A stretch of DNA of 64,000 bases from Chryseobacterium populi (GCF_000282115.1 NZ_AKJY01000030.1:1-64000); one strand, 5' to 3'. Positions 1 to 9,277 are shown, counted from the first letter of the stretch. Translations and numbers: made by a program. Notes: a model not told the origin generated them from the sequence alone.

Positions 1-68
1 ATCAATTAGAGAATATTTTATATTTATCAACTGTTTGAAAAAGGGTAAGTCTTCAAGATCATTTTCAG

Positions 69-776
69 ATGTCTGAATTTTTATTTATTTTTGATCACAT
101 GAATTTATACGATCTTTTCGTAAAACCGTATGAGACCTATACCGATTTACAAATTCTGCTGGAAGCCTCCGGAACTTTCTTCGGAATCCTGAGTGTTTAC
201 TTCTCTATTAAAAAAAACATCTGGGTCTATCCTACCGGTATCGTTTCTACTTTAATATATGTTTACATACTTTTCAATTTCGGATTATTGGGTGATTGTA
301 TGATCAACGTCTATTATACAGCGATGAGTATTTACGGCTGGATCCTGTGGGCCAAAAATTCTGAGGACCATGTACATGTAGAGGTCACCTGGGCAAGCAG
401 GAAAGAATGGATGTTTGCAAGTTTTCTTTTTATCATCAGCTTATTATTAGTTACCCTTATATATTATTACAAACCTTATATTGACAATCATTTCTCAATG
501 GAAGGAACAAGTCTGGGGTTGTATCATCTTGATTGGGCAAATTGGCTGGATGTTTTTACCACTTCTATTTTTTTAGTAGGAATGTGGTTTATGGCCAAAC
601 AGCGCATTGAGAACTGGATTTTCTGGATCATCGGTGATTTTATCTGCATGCCTATGATGATTTTTAAGGGTCTTGGAATCACTTCGGTTCAATATTTGGT
701 ATTTACTATAATGGCGATCATAGGATACGTCAATTGGAAAAAAAGTTTTAAAGAAAAAAAGTCAATAAGATCATGA
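69..776 (+). CDS. pnuC: Nicotinamide riboside transporter PnuC
   Basis: This is a 235-residue, very hydrophobic protein with about seven membrane segments and many Trp/Tyr residues, which is the usual size and build of PnuC. PnuC imports nicotinamide riboside across the inner membrane for NAD salvage by facilitated diffusion driven by phosphorylation inside the cell. Hydrophobic segments begin around residue 30 and continue to residue 220. The stop codon overlaps the next gene by 4 bp (ATGA), so the two are probably translated together. A second in-frame Met at residue 11 could also be the start. No nadR-type kinase gene lies in the window. Family assignment rests on recognising the overall sequence, not on a catalytic motif. 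Confidence 0.9.
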   Translation: MSEFLFIFDHMNLYDLFVKPYETYTDLQILLEASGTFFGILSVYFSIKKNIWVYPTGIVSTLIYVYILFNFGLLGDCMINVYYTAMSIYGWILWAKNSEDHVHVEVTWASRKEWMFASFLFIISLLLVTLIYYYKPYIDNHFSMEGTSLGLYHLDWANWLDVFTTSIFLVGMWFMAKQRIENWIFWIIGDFICMPMMIFKGLGITSVQYLVFTIMAIIGYVNWKKSFKEKKSIRS

Positions 777-1429
777 AAAATTTATTAAAAATAGCGTTCA
801 GTATTTTCACTATAGCTAGTTTAACATCCTGTCTTGCATATTCAGACGGATATGCAAATAATGGTTACGGAGATCCGTATTATAACAACGGATATTATTA
901 TGCTCCGCAAGGTTATTACGGAAGCGGAGGCTATTGGGGTAACGATGGTTACTATTACAGAAATGATGTCAATTATTATTATGACAATGGTGTTCCTTAT
1001 TACTATTATGGAAATAGTGGAAATAACCGTAGAAAAGTATATGTAGAAAGAAGAGAGACTGTTTCTCAGAGACCGGCTAACGGACTTCGTAATACTTCGA
1101 CCAATAACAGTAACTACAACAACAGTAATTATAATAACAATAGTTATAACAACAGGTCTAATAACAGAAGTAATAACGGAGGCTTCAGAAATTCCAATTC
1201 AAATTCCAACAGGAACCAGAATAACCAGGGAAGCGGATACAGAACTCCGGCTCCGCAACAGAACAACCAAAGGCCCCAAAACAACAATAATGGTAGTGGA
1301 TTCAGAAACAATAATTCTTCAGGGAATTCCAATAATAATTCCGGAAACTCCGGAAGTGGATTCAGAAATACACCACAGAATACCCAACAGAACAATTCTT
1401 CCGGCTCTGGCAGCGGATTCAGAAAATAA
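773..1429 (+). CDS. Asn/Tyr/Gly-rich low-complexity lipoprotein
   Basis: The first 20 residues form a lipoprotein signal peptide ending in a lipobox (L-T-S-C, Cys at residue 20), so the product is expected to be a lipid-anchored envelope protein. The mature part starts with a Tyr/Gly/Asn-rich stretch (residues 24-85), then a short charged patch with R and K, and ends in Asn/Ser-rich sequence carrying five spaced repeats of the form G-[SG]-[FY]-R-[NTK]. No enzyme domain is visible. The gene overlaps pnuC by 4 bp (ATGA) and is followed by a good terminator, so the two form a closed transcription unit. The function is unknown. Low-complexity composition makes homology searches unreliable. Confidence 0.8.
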   Translation: MKNLLKIAFSIFTIASLTSCLAYSDGYANNGYGDPYYNNGYYYAPQGYYGSGGYWGNDGYYYRNDVNYYYDNGVPYYYYGNSGNNRRKVYVERRETVSQRPANGLRNTSTNNSNYNNSNYNNNSYNNRSNNRSNNGGFRNSNSNSNRNQNNQGSGYRTPAPQQNNQRPQNNNNGSGFRNNNSSGNSNNNSGNSGSGFRNTPQNTQQNNSSGSGSGFRK

Positions 1430-1443
1430 TCATTCTAAATAAC

Positions 1444-1477
1444 AAAACGAACAGTTCACACTGTTCGTTTTTCTTTT
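1444..1477 (+). terminator. Rho-independent terminator after the pnuC unit
   Basis: A 10-bp perfect stem (1446-1455 pairs with 1460-1469, four-base loop) is followed by a T-rich run. It closes the pnuC/lipoprotein unit. Confidence 0.9.
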
Positions 1478-1486
1478 AAATATTAG

Positions 1487-1494
1487 TAATTTTG
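1487..1494 (+). promoter_or_regulatory. Bacteroidetes -7 box for dapF
   Basis: TAATTTTG matches the TAnnTTTG consensus of the primary Bacteroidetes sigma factor. It lies 24 nt upstream of the ATG at 1519 and just after a terminator. It overlaps the possible TTG start at 1492, which argues against that start. Confidence 0.65.
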
Positions 1495-1518
1495 CAAGTC
1501 AATTTTTTAGAGAAAAAC

Positions 1519-2286
1519 ATGGAATTTTATAAATATCAGGGCACAGGAAACGATTTTGTTATGATTGATAACCGGGATTTACAGTTTCCGAAAAACAAAG
1601 AGATTATTGAAAAGCTTTGTGACAGACGTTTTGGGATTGGTGCAGACGGTCTTATTTTATTGGAAAATGACGACCATTATGATTTCAAAATGGTGTATTA
1701 CAACTCAGATGGCGGTGAAAGCACCATGTGTGGAAACGGAGGAAGATGCCTTGTGGCATTTGCCTTTTTCCTGGATATTTTTGAGGATAAATGTAGATTT
1801 ATTGCTATTGACGGCGAACATGAGGCCGAAATTCACAACGGAATCATCAAATTAAAAATGATTGATGTCAGCACCATATCTGCCGACGGAAATGATACGG
1901 TAATGAACACAGGATCTCCGCATTATGTAAAATATGTGGAAGATTTGGTTAATTACAATGTTTTTGCACAGGGTAACAGCATCAGAAATTCTGAAAATTA
2001 TAAAGAAAATGGCATTAACGTCAATTTTGTTGAAAAAATTACGGATGATGAAATTTTCGTAAGAACCTATGAACGAGGCGTTGAAGATGAAACTTTCAGC
2101 TGCGGAACAGGAGTTACAGCTTCAGCTTTAACTTTTCTGCAAAATAACAATCTAATCTCCGTAAAAGTTAAAACGTTGGGCGGAAACCTTAAAGTATATG
2201 CGGAAAAGAATGGAGATTCATTCCAAAATATCTGGCTGGAAGGTCCCGCAAAACAAGTCTTCAGAGGTAAGGTAGACTTAGTTTAA
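1519..2286 (+). CDS. dapF: Diaminopimelate epimerase
   Basis: This enzyme interconverts LL- and meso-diaminopimelate in the cytoplasm, the last step before lysine and the source of the meso-DAP used in peptidoglycan. From the ATG at 1519 the protein has 255 residues. Both catalytic cysteines are present in their family motifs: Cys71 in M-C-G-N-G-G-R-C and Cys195 in S-C-G-T-G-V-T. The N-terminal G-T-G-N-D-F motif is also present. A TTG nine codons upstream keeps the frame open, but it lies inside the -7 promoter box, so the ATG is preferred. The next gene, mltG, also acts on peptidoglycan and follows after 29 bp, which suggests one cell-wall transcription unit. Confidence 0.96.
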   Translation: MEFYKYQGTGNDFVMIDNRDLQFPKNKEIIEKLCDRRFGIGADGLILLENDDHYDFKMVYYNSDGGESTMCGNGGRCLVAFAFFLDIFEDKCRFIAIDGEHEAEIHNGIIKLKMIDVSTISADGNDTVMNTGSPHYVKYVEDLVNYNVFAQGNSIRNSENYKENGINVNFVEKITDDEIFVRTYERGVEDETFSCGTGVTASALTFLQNNNLISVKVKTLGGNLKVYAEKNGDSFQNIWLEGPAKQVFRGKVDLV

Positions 2287-2315
2287 ACAGAAAACTTTTA
2301 ATCAATTTTTAAATA

Positions 2316-3341
2316 ATGAAAAAAGCTATTCTCATTATCGTACTGCTTATTGTCATAGTGGCAGGATTTTTTGGCTTGAGATTTTACAATACCTATTACG
2401 GTAATAATGTAGAAAAAGAAGGATATGTTCTGATTCCTCATCATGCAGGCTTCAAACAGATCCTGGATTCTATTGCCCCGTATGTCAAGAACAAAGAATC
2501 ATTTGAAACTGTGGCAAAAGATAAAGGCCTCGAGCAGTCTTTTAAAGCCGGGCGTTATCACTTTCAGAAAGGAACGGGGAATACCAACCTTGTCAATATG
2601 ATCAAAGCCGGAAATCAGACCGAGAATACTTTCAGGATCGGGGATTTTGGAGATATATATCAGATGGTGGGAAAAGTAACTAAAAAAACAGAGCTTGATT
2701 CGTTACAGTTTGTTAATGACCTTAATGGAATTGCCACCGAAAAAGGCTATAAAAATGCAGAAGATCTGAAAAAATATTTCTTCATAGACAGTTATAATTT
2801 TTTCTGGACGGTAACACCTAAGGAATTTTTCAAAAAATTCGATGATCAATATAATAGCTTCTGGACTGCCGAAAGAAAAAATGAAGAGCAGAAATCCGGT
2901 CTTACAAGAGATCAGATTTATGCATTAGCTTCTATTGTTTATAAAGAATCGGGAGGAAAGAAAGATGAAATGAGAACGATCGCAGGATTATATTTAAACC
3001 GATACAGAAAAGGAATGAAATTACAGTCCGACCCAACGGTCATCTATGCAATCAATAAGCAGACAAATTTTAAAGAACCGATCAAAAGGGTTTTTTATAA
3101 GCACCTTTCCACACCTTCACCGTATAATACTTATGCCAATGCAGGGATTCCACCGGGGCCGATATGTATTGTAGATAAAAATTCTGTGGATGCAGTCTTA
3201 AATGCAGAAAACAACAACTATATATTCATGTGTGCTGATCCTGCAAGGTTTGGATATCACAAATTCACAGCAAGTGCTGAGGAGCATGCCATCAATGCAA
3301 AAGCTTACCAGGACTGGCTCAATTCAAAAAATATAAAATAA
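2316..3341 (+). CDS. mltG: Endolytic transglycosylase MltG
   Basis: MltG is an inner-membrane lytic transglycosylase that cuts nascent glycan strands and is thought to end their elongation. The protein has 341 residues: one N-terminal membrane segment (about residues 3-22), a LysM-like region, then the YceG catalytic domain. The catalytic Glu is Glu211 in the A-S-I-V-Y-K-E-S motif (E. coli has V-E-K-E-T at this place). The downstream L-Q-S-D-P-T-V-I-Y block, typical of the family, is at about 236-244. It follows dapF closely in the same direction. Confidence 0.95.
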   Translation: MKKAILIIVLLIVIVAGFFGLRFYNTYYGNNVEKEGYVLIPHHAGFKQILDSIAPYVKNKESFETVAKDKGLEQSFKAGRYHFQKGTGNTNLVNMIKAGNQTENTFRIGDFGDIYQMVGKVTKKTELDSLQFVNDLNGIATEKGYKNAEDLKKYFFIDSYNFFWTVTPKEFFKKFDDQYNSFWTAERKNEEQKSGLTRDQIYALASIVYKESGGKKDEMRTIAGLYLNRYRKGMKLQSDPTVIYAINKQTNFKEPIKRVFYKHLSTPSPYNTYANAGIPPGPICIVDKNSVDAVLNAENNNYIFMCADPARFGYHKFTASAEEHAINAKAYQDWLNSKNIK

Positions 3342-3509
3342 AAAATAAATTTAACTTTATTTTAACAATCTGATAATTAACATTTAGTATTTAAACGCGA
3401 CATATATACTATAAATAATAAATTAATCGTAATATTTTGAAATTTAAAGCATTAACAATTTCATAATATTAGGAGTTATCCTTTCACGATTTTACACAAA
3501 AAATACCTT

Positions 3510-6092
3510 ATGAATCAGACGGAAATCATTAACATTTTCACAAAAAAAACCTTAGGGCTTACTTTTGTACTTTCGGCGGCAGCGTTTGCTTTTGCTCAGG
3601 AGAAGGTAGGTATTTCAGGATCGGTTGTCAGCAAAAACAACCAGCCTGTTCCTTATGCATCAGTTACATTTAGCAATAAGGCCAATAAATTATTCAGTGA
3701 TGCTACTCTTACCGATGAAAAAGGCCAGTACAAGCTGGATCTTGCTCCCGGAAATTATGATATCACGGTTGAAGCAATCGATTACAAGAAAAGTTTGGTT
3801 AATAAGCAGATTACTGCTGCAGGAAATATCGGGGCTTTATCGATTGAGCCGGAAAAAACCACTACCAATCTTAAAACCCAGGATATCCAGGGCGTAACGA
3901 TTACAGTACAGGCGAAACCTTATAAGGTAGAATTGGATAAAAGAACTTACGATCCGTCACAGGATATTGTAAGTAAAGGTGGTAATTTACAGGATGTTTT
4001 ATCGAATGTTCCTTCAGTTTCAGTAGACACAGATGGAACGGTTTCTATGAGAGGTAGTACGAATGTTAAGTTTTTGATCAATGGAAAGCCATCTGCTCTT
4101 TTAGGTATTGATGATGGTGCTAATGCATTGCAAAGTATTCCTGCCGATCAGATTGAAAGAATTGAAGTGATTACAAATCCTTCTTCTAAATTTGAAGCAT
4201 CAGGTACTTCAGGTATTTTGAATATTATCCTTAAAAAGAATAAAAAAGTTGGATTCAACGGAAATGTAACAGGAACCTTAGGATATTTACCAAGAACAAA
4301 CCTTAATACTAACCTAAGCTGGAGAAAAAACAAATGGACATGGTTTTTGAACGGCGGTGGCGGCTACTCTGAAAACAAGAGTAAAAATGATACTGAAACG
4401 ACATATAATAATATTGTTTTTCCTAACATCCCGGCAACACAAACAGAACAACCAAAAGATATACAAAAATATCAACTGCAAAATTCGACAAATAAAAGTT
4501 ACAACAATAACTATAATGTAAGTGCTGGTTTTGCATATGATATTTCGGACAAAACATCAATAAACCTATCTGGTGTTGTAAGGACTTTTGACGGTGATAG
4601 TAGAGAACTATTAAACACATATAATGATTTTTACAGGTTTAACATGGGTTCAAAAGTTTGGGATCCAAAACAATCTTTTGTACAAAGAGATTCTGAAGGC
4701 AGAAATAACAATCTAGCATTCCAGGGAGATATAGGTCTAGACCATAAATTTGATGATAAAGGCCAAAACCTATCTTTATCTTTAAGTTTACAGAGAAACA
4801 GAAGTAATAATAACTCTACCATTCTTGAAACACAAGATTCTGTTCCTGTCTTGCAAGATATTACCCGAAGAGAGTCTCTAAATAAAAACATCATTGGAAA
4901 AGCAGATTATGAACTTCCGATCGGTGAACAATCTAAAATAGAAGCAGGGTACAGATTGGATATAAATAATAATGATTATAATAACTTTGTAAGCAGTACA
5001 TCAAACAATCAATTTATTCCAAGCTATAATAACACTACCGTGTATAAAGAAATGTTCAATGCATTCTATTTACAGTTTAAAAGCAAAGTAGGAAATCTTG
5101 GATATCAATTAGGGTTAAGAGATGAATTATCGACTGTTAAAATTAATTATGACAATTTAGATCCAAATTTTCAACCAATTAATAAAACAAAAAACTATAA
5201 TAATTTATTTCCAAGTGTATTCTTAAGCTATGAATTATCAAAAGATAATCAGATCCTGGTAAATTATTCTCGTAGAATAGACAGACCCAGATCATTCTTT
5301 ATGGTTCCTTTTCCAAATTACAGCAATAGCCAGAATATTTTTGAGGGAAACATTGATCTGAATCCGTCTTATGTAGATTCATATGAAGTGGGTTATAGTA
5401 TTTCAAGAAAGAAGTTTACGATCAATCCTACTCTTTATTACAGGCATGCAACTGAAGATACTAAAATGCTTGTCTACAGACCTGACGAAAGTGAAAATGT
5501 TTTCTATACAAAACCTATTAATTTAGGAAATGATGACCGTTATGGTTTAGACCTTAACTTTACTTATGATCCTTTTAGCTGGTTAAAAATAATGGGGAGC
5601 TTAGATATGTTTGGTTATAAAACTACAGGTATTGCCTATTATACTGCAAAAGATGCAGAAGGAAATAATAAAGTCGGTTCAATGGATTTTACCGGTGACG
5701 GGTTTTCAACAAGAGCCCGTTTAAATACTACATTTAAACTTGACAAAACCCTTAGTGTTCAATTACAAGGATTTTATAGAGGGGCTCAAAAGACTGCGAG
5801 CCAAGATACTCAGGATATGTATGCATTAAATCTTGGAGCATCTAAAACGATCTGGAAAGGTGATGGGACAATCTCATTTAATATTCAAGATATATTCAAT
5901 ACCAGAAGCAGAGAAGTTTTCAGCTATAACAGCGACTATACCCGTCGTAACTTTATGCAATGGCAGCCAAGACAATTCTCGATCTCCCTAACTTACAGAT
6001 TTAAGCAGGGTGAAAAGATAGAACAACCTAAAAAGAAGAAAGATATTAACGCGAATGACACCGGCGGAGATGAGCAGGGTGGCCCGATGTAA
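3510..6092 (+). CDS. TonB-dependent receptor / outer-membrane beta-barrel protein
   Basis: The 860-residue protein starts with a signal peptide (cleavage likely after A-F-A-Q near residue 30). A carboxypeptidase-regulatory-like (CarboxypepD_reg) domain follows at about 33-110, then a plug domain at about 125-240 and a long aromatic-rich beta-barrel ending in S-I-S-L-T-Y-R-F. A charged tail of roughly 30 residues (Lys/Asp/Gly-rich) extends beyond the last barrel strand. This layout fits the 'outer membrane beta-barrel family' group of TonB receptors, not SusC, and there is no susD partner nearby. The ligand cannot be told from the sequence. A perfect palindromic terminator follows at 6108-6141. 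Confidence 0.88.
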   Translation: MNQTEIINIFTKKTLGLTFVLSAAAFAFAQEKVGISGSVVSKNNQPVPYASVTFSNKANKLFSDATLTDEKGQYKLDLAPGNYDITVEAIDYKKSLVNKQITAAGNIGALSIEPEKTTTNLKTQDIQGVTITVQAKPYKVELDKRTYDPSQDIVSKGGNLQDVLSNVPSVSVDTDGTVSMRGSTNVKFLINGKPSALLGIDDGANALQSIPADQIERIEVITNPSSKFEASGTSGILNIILKKNKKVGFNGNVTGTLGYLPRTNLNTNLSWRKNKWTWFLNGGGGYSENKSKNDTETTYNNIVFPNIPATQTEQPKDIQKYQLQNSTNKSYNNNYNVSAGFAYDISDKTSINLSGVVRTFDGDSRELLNTYNDFYRFNMGSKVWDPKQSFVQRDSEGRNNNLAFQGDIGLDHKFDDKGQNLSLSLSLQRNRSNNNSTILETQDSVPVLQDITRRESLNKNIIGKADYELPIGEQSKIEAGYRLDINNNDYNNFVSSTSNNQFIPSYNNTTVYKEMFNAFYLQFKSKVGNLGYQLGLRDELSTVKINYDNLDPNFQPINKTKNYNNLFPSVFLSYELSKDNQILVNYSRRIDRPRSFFMVPFPNYSNSQNIFEGNIDLNPSYVDSYEVGYSISRKKFTINPTLYYRHATEDTKMLVYRPDESENVFYTKPINLGNDDRYGLDLNFTYDPFSWLKIMGSLDMFGYKTTGIAYYTAKDAEGNNKVGSMDFTGDGFSTRARLNTTFKLDKTLSVQLQGFYRGAQKTASQDTQDMYALNLGASKTIWKGDGTISFNIQDIFNTRSREVFSYNSDYTRRNFMQWQPRQFSISLTYRFKQGEKIEQPKKKKDINANDTGGDEQGGPM

Positions 6093-6107
6093 CAAAATAA
6101 AAGACAC

Positions 6108-6141
6108 AAAAAATCCCGAAAAATATTTTTCGGGATTTTTT
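6108..6141. terminator. Bidirectional terminator, perfect 17-bp palindrome
   Basis: Positions 6108-6124 are the exact reverse complement of 6125-6141, with A-runs and T-runs at the outer ends, so it can work on both strands. It separates the convergent TonB receptor and cytidylyltransferase genes. The cytidylyltransferase stop codon lies at its right edge. Confidence 0.9.
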
Positions 6142-6587
6142 TATTTTACAACTTCAGAAACTTTAGTTTTCTCCGCTTCATAGATCCTTTTTCTTAGGTC
6201 GCTGGAAGAAAAACGGTGGTCTCTTTTATTGTAGTAGATTTCGATTCCTTTTTCTTCACAGTATTTTTTTCCCGTAAAATCCCTGTCCATGTAGTCATCG
6301 CCAATGATCCTTACATCAATTACAAAAGATTTCAGAATGTCTTCCAGGTCCTGTTCTGTATAATAAGGGATAATTTCATCTACGGCATTTACAGCTTTCA
6401 ACTGGATATATCTTTCTACAATGGTCTGTGTAGGCTTATTTTTGTTGGGACGGTCATGAGAGGGATCAATCTGCAGGCCTACGATTAAATAATCGCAAAC
6501 TGTTTTAGCTTCTTCAAGCATTTTAATATGCCCGGCATGAAGTAAATCAAAAGAGGAAAAAGTAATCCCGATTTTCTGTGTTTTCAT
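6141..6587 (-). CDS. Adenylyl/cytidylyltransferase family protein (TagD-like)
   Basis: This 148-residue nucleotidyltransferase has the H-x-G-H signature (H17-A-G-H20) that binds the nucleotide phosphates, and an S-S-S-D-L-R-K-R block near residue 127 in the place of the second family motif. It resembles glycerol-3-phosphate cytidylyltransferase (TagD/RfaE-C type), which activates small phosphorylated polyols with CTP or ATP. The start fits well, with the motif at the expected distance from the N-terminus. It lies upstream of nothing in its own unit and downstream of galE on the same strand, which points to surface-polysaccharide precursor synthesis. The exact substrate is not determinable. 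Confidence 0.85.
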   Translation of the reverse strand: MKTQKIGITFSSFDLLHAGHIKMLEEAKTVCDYLIVGLQIDPSHDRPNKNKPTQTIVERYIQLKAVNAVDEIIPYYTEQDLEDILKSFVIDVRIIGDDYMDRDFTGKKYCEEKGIEIYYNKRDHRFSSSDLRKRIYEAEKTKVSEVVK

Positions 6588-6703
6588 ATCAATACGTATT
6601 TAAATCTTCTAAAATATTACTTTTAAAGTTTAAAAAGCAATATTCAGATCGTGTTCTGTTATTTTAAATTTTTTTCTCCTTAAGCATTTCTGTTCGTTAA
6701 GAA

Positions 6704-7723
6704 TCAGTTTCTGGAATTCAGGTATTTCTGCCATTCCCAGACTGTTCTCAATGATTCTTCGAGAGAGGTCTCCGATTTCCAATGGAGCTCTTTTTCAGCT
6801 TTGTCAGCATTCGCATAAGCTACCGTTATATCTCCTTCCCTTCTCGCACAAATCTGGTAAGGAACGCTCACATCATTGGCTACTTCAAATGCTTTTACCA
6901 CTTCCAGGACTGAAGAACCCTTCCCTGTCCCAAGATTATAAATATCAATAACGGTACCTGTTGATTCATCTCCTATTAATTTCTTCAAGGCAGCAACATG
7001 AGCCTTGGCCAGATCTACCACATAAATATAATCCCGCACCGGAGTACCGTCTTCTGTAGGGTAATCATCACCCCAGATACTCAATTTTTCACGAATCCCT
7101 GCGGCTGTCTGCATTACATAGGGAACCAGATTATTCGGAACTCCTACCGGTAATTCCCCTAATTTTGCTGAAGGATGCGCGCCAATAGGGTTAAAATACC
7201 TCAGCAAAGAAATTTTTGCCTTATAAGCATTGGCAAAATCTTTCAGAATTTCTTCCCCCATCTGTTTGGTTTTGCCATAAACACTTTCAGGCATTTTCAA
7301 AGGCGTATCTTCATCAATCGGCATCGTTTCTGCCTGCCCGTATACTGTACAGGATGAACTGAAAATAAAATTAGAGATATTTCTTTCTTTAAATTCTTTA
7401 AGTACATTGATCAGTGAAAACAGGTTGTTCTCATAATAATCAACCGGCTTCTCCTGACTTTCACCGACAGCTTTAGAGGCCGCAAAATTGATACACCCAT
7501 CAATCTGATGAGCATCAAAAACCTGGGCAAGAAGCTCTTTCCTTTTTAAATCAAAGGGATAAAAAACAGGCTTTTTACCTGTAATTTCTTCTATATTTTT
7601 TAAAATAAATTTTTCTGAATTGGATAAATCATCTACAATAACCACTTCAAAGCTGTTATTCAGAAGCTCCACAACGGTGTGTGACCCAATGTATCCAAGA
7701 CCTCCCGTAACGAGTATTGCCAT
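6704..7723 (-). CDS. galE: UDP-glucose 4-epimerase
   Basis: The enzyme interconverts UDP-glucose and UDP-galactose using bound NAD. At 339 residues it has the normal length. The N-terminal G-G-L-G-Y-I-G-S-H motif (residues 7-15) is the NAD-binding Rossmann turn, S-S-S-C-T-V-Y-G gives the catalytic Ser region, and Tyr149/Lys153 form the Y-x3-K catalytic pair. It is transcribed after a DegT-type aminotransferase and a small membrane protein with gaps of 18 bp or less, so the three probably form one sugar-nucleotide unit. It may serve galactose use as well as polysaccharide synthesis. Confidence 0.95.
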   Translation of the reverse strand: MAILVTGGLGYIGSHTVVELLNNSFEVVIVDDLSNSEKFILKNIEEITGKKPVFYPFDLKRKELLAQVFDAHQIDGCINFAASKAVGESQEKPVDYYENNLFSLINVLKEFKERNISNFIFSSSCTVYGQAETMPIDEDTPLKMPESVYGKTKQMGEEILKDFANAYKAKISLLRYFNPIGAHPSAKLGELPVGVPNNLVPYVMQTAAGIREKLSIWGDDYPTEDGTPVRDYIYVVDLAKAHVAALKKLIGDESTGTVIDIYNLGTGKGSSVLEVVKAFEVANDVSVPYQICARREGDITVAYANADKAEKELHWKSETSLEESLRTVWEWQKYLNSRN

Positions 7724-7741
7724 TTTTTAGTAATAAATTTT

Positions 7742-8152
7742 TTATTCTTCGTTTTGTCCTATGTTTTCTATTTCATATTCGGCTTTATTCTTTTTTATTT
7801 TATATTTATTTACAACGATAAGCGTTATAATAAATAGTACCAAAAACTTAAAAGAATTATAATTAAAAGATAATCCGTAAGTTAAAATGTTCATTAATGT
7901 TACTCCTCCAGAGAAAATCATATAAAAGCATAAACTCAAATTAAGAAATAAAATAGCTTTGTTATATTTCTCAATTAAATTAATAAATGCAAATAAATTA
8001 ATAATTATACCTAGAGAAACAAATAGTAATTTTAATAAACTAAAATCATTAAATAATGAAAGGGTAGAAAATATTGAGACAAGACAAAATATAAAACTGA
8101 TTGTTACAGCTAAATAATAAACTACCTTTTTTTCAAATATTTTCTTTTCCAT
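7742..8152 (-). CDS. Small four-helix membrane protein of unknown function
   Basis: I do not recognise this 136-residue protein. It has four hydrophobic segments (about residues 10-32, 38-58, 65-88 and 100-115) and a Lys/Glu-rich cytosolic-type tail. Its first codon begins directly after the stop codon of the upstream aminotransferase gene (8153/8152) and it ends 18 bp before galE, so it is embedded in the sugar-nucleotide unit. Its DNA is visibly richer in A and T than both neighbours, which may indicate a separate origin or simply the bias of membrane proteins. A role linked to polysaccharide export or modification is only a guess from context. Confidence 0.75.
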   Translation of the reverse strand: MEKKIFEKKVVYYLAVTISFIFCLVSIFSTLSLFNDFSLLKLLFVSLGIIINLFAFINLIEKYNKAILFLNLSLCFYMIFSGGVTLMNILTYGLSFNYNSFKFLVLFIITLIVVNKYKIKKNKAEYEIENIGQNEE

Positions 8153-9277
8153 TTATCCCATAAACTCAAGCACAGCATCCGTGATATACTTCAGCTGCTC
8201 TTCATCCAGTTCCGTGTGCATCGGTAATGAAATCACCTGGTCCAGAAGCCTATCCGTATTCACAAAATCAGCATCATTGCTTTCCTGGAAATAAGCTTTC
8301 TGTTTCCTCAAAGCCACAGGATAATAAATCATTGCAGGGATTTCTTTTTCAGTTAAGAATTTCTGCAATTCATTACGTTTCCCGTTTAAAATTCTCAAAG
8401 TATACTGGTGAAATACGTGGGTTGAATTTTCTGCTCTTTTCGGAGTCAGAATATTTTCATGGCCTGCAAAAGCTTCATCATAGTAATCAGCAGCTTTTCT
8501 TCTGGCTTCATTATAAGAATCAAGGTTCGGAAGTTTTTTTCTTAAAATAGCGGCCTGAATACTGTCTAAACGGGAGTTTACCCCTACTTCATCATGATAA
8601 TACCTTTCATACATTCCGTGGTTTACAATTCCTCTTAAACGGTGCGCCAGTTCATCATTATTGGTAAAAATAGCACCACCGTCACCGTAGCAACCTAAGT
8701 TTTTAGACGGAAAAAATGAAGTGGTTCCCACAGTAGACATTGTTCCGGCCTGCTTTACTGTCCCGTCTGAAAAAGTATAATCGGAACCAATGGCCTGTGC
8801 GTTGTCTTCAATGACATATAAATTATGTTCCTCTGCAATTTTCAGGATTTCCTCCATATTGGCACACTGTCCGAAGATATGTACAGGAATGATCGCTTTA
8901 GTCCTTGAAGTGATCGCTTTTTTGATTTCTTCCGTCGAAATCGTGAATGTATCATAATCTACATCTACCAGAACCGATTTCAGTTTTAATAAATGAATAA
9001 CTTCTACCGTTGCTGCAAATGTGAAATCAGCAGTAATAACCTCATCCCCTTCTTTAAGATCAAGGGACATCAATGCAATCTGTAGTGCATCTGTACCGTT
9101 GGCACAAGGAATAACGTGTTTCACGTCCAAATAAGATTCCAATTCGTTCTGGAAAGACTTTACTTCCGGCCCATTGATAAAAGCCGCAGAATCCATTACA
9201 TTTAAAACCGCATTATCTACATCATTCTTTATCTTGTAATACTGACTTTGTAAGTCAACCATCTGAATTTTTTTCAT
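8153..9277 (-). CDS. DegT/DnrJ/EryC1/StrS family sugar aminotransferase
   Basis: Members of this PLP-dependent family aminate keto-sugars attached to nucleotides for O-antigen, capsule or glycan synthesis. From the ATG at 9277 the protein has 374 residues. The PLP-binding Lys is in S-F-F-P-S-K-N-L-G (Lys192), and the family blocks A-N-G-T-D-A-L, H-I-F-G-Q and E-D-N-A-Q-A-I-G are all present. A TTG two codons upstream is less likely. It begins the unit that continues into the membrane protein and galE. The sugar substrate is unknown; amination of a UDP-4-keto-hexose is the usual reaction. Confidence 0.92.
   Translation of the reverse strand: MKKIQMVDLQSQYYKIKNDVDNAVLNVMDSAAFINGPEVKSFQNELESYLDVKHVIPCANGTDALQIALMSLDLKEGDEVITADFTFAATVEVIHLLKLKSVLVDVDYDTFTISTEEIKKAITSRTKAIIPVHIFGQCANMEEILKIAEEHNLYVIEDNAQAIGSDYTFSDGTVKQAGTMSTVGTTSFFPSKNLGCYGDGGAIFTNNDELAHRLRGIVNHGMYERYYHDEVGVNSRLDSIQAAILRKKLPNLDSYNEARRKAADYYDEAFAGHENILTPKRAENSTHVFHQYTLRILNGKRNELQKFLTEKEIPAMIYYPVALRKQKAYFQESNDADFVNTDRLLDQVISLPMHTELDEEQLKYITDAVLEFMG

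Noticed and set aside
1-76. Possible 3' end of a gene entering from the left edge
   Set aside because: Two frames are open from position 2 to 76 and 3 to 38. Neither gives a recognisable protein end, so no call is made.
1144-1395. Antisense reading frame over the Asn-rich lipoprotein gene
   Set aside because: It is a by-product of the repetitive codons of the real gene; the Leu/Pro/Phe-rich product is the expected reverse reading.
1492-1518. TTG start of dapF nine codons upstream
   Set aside because: It lies inside the TAATTTTG promoter box, and the conserved protein starts at the ATG at 1519.
3342-3509. Search for an exact promoter upstream of the TonB receptor gene
   Set aside because: Only imperfect boxes such as TAATATTTTG are present, with the wrong spacing between TA and TTTG.
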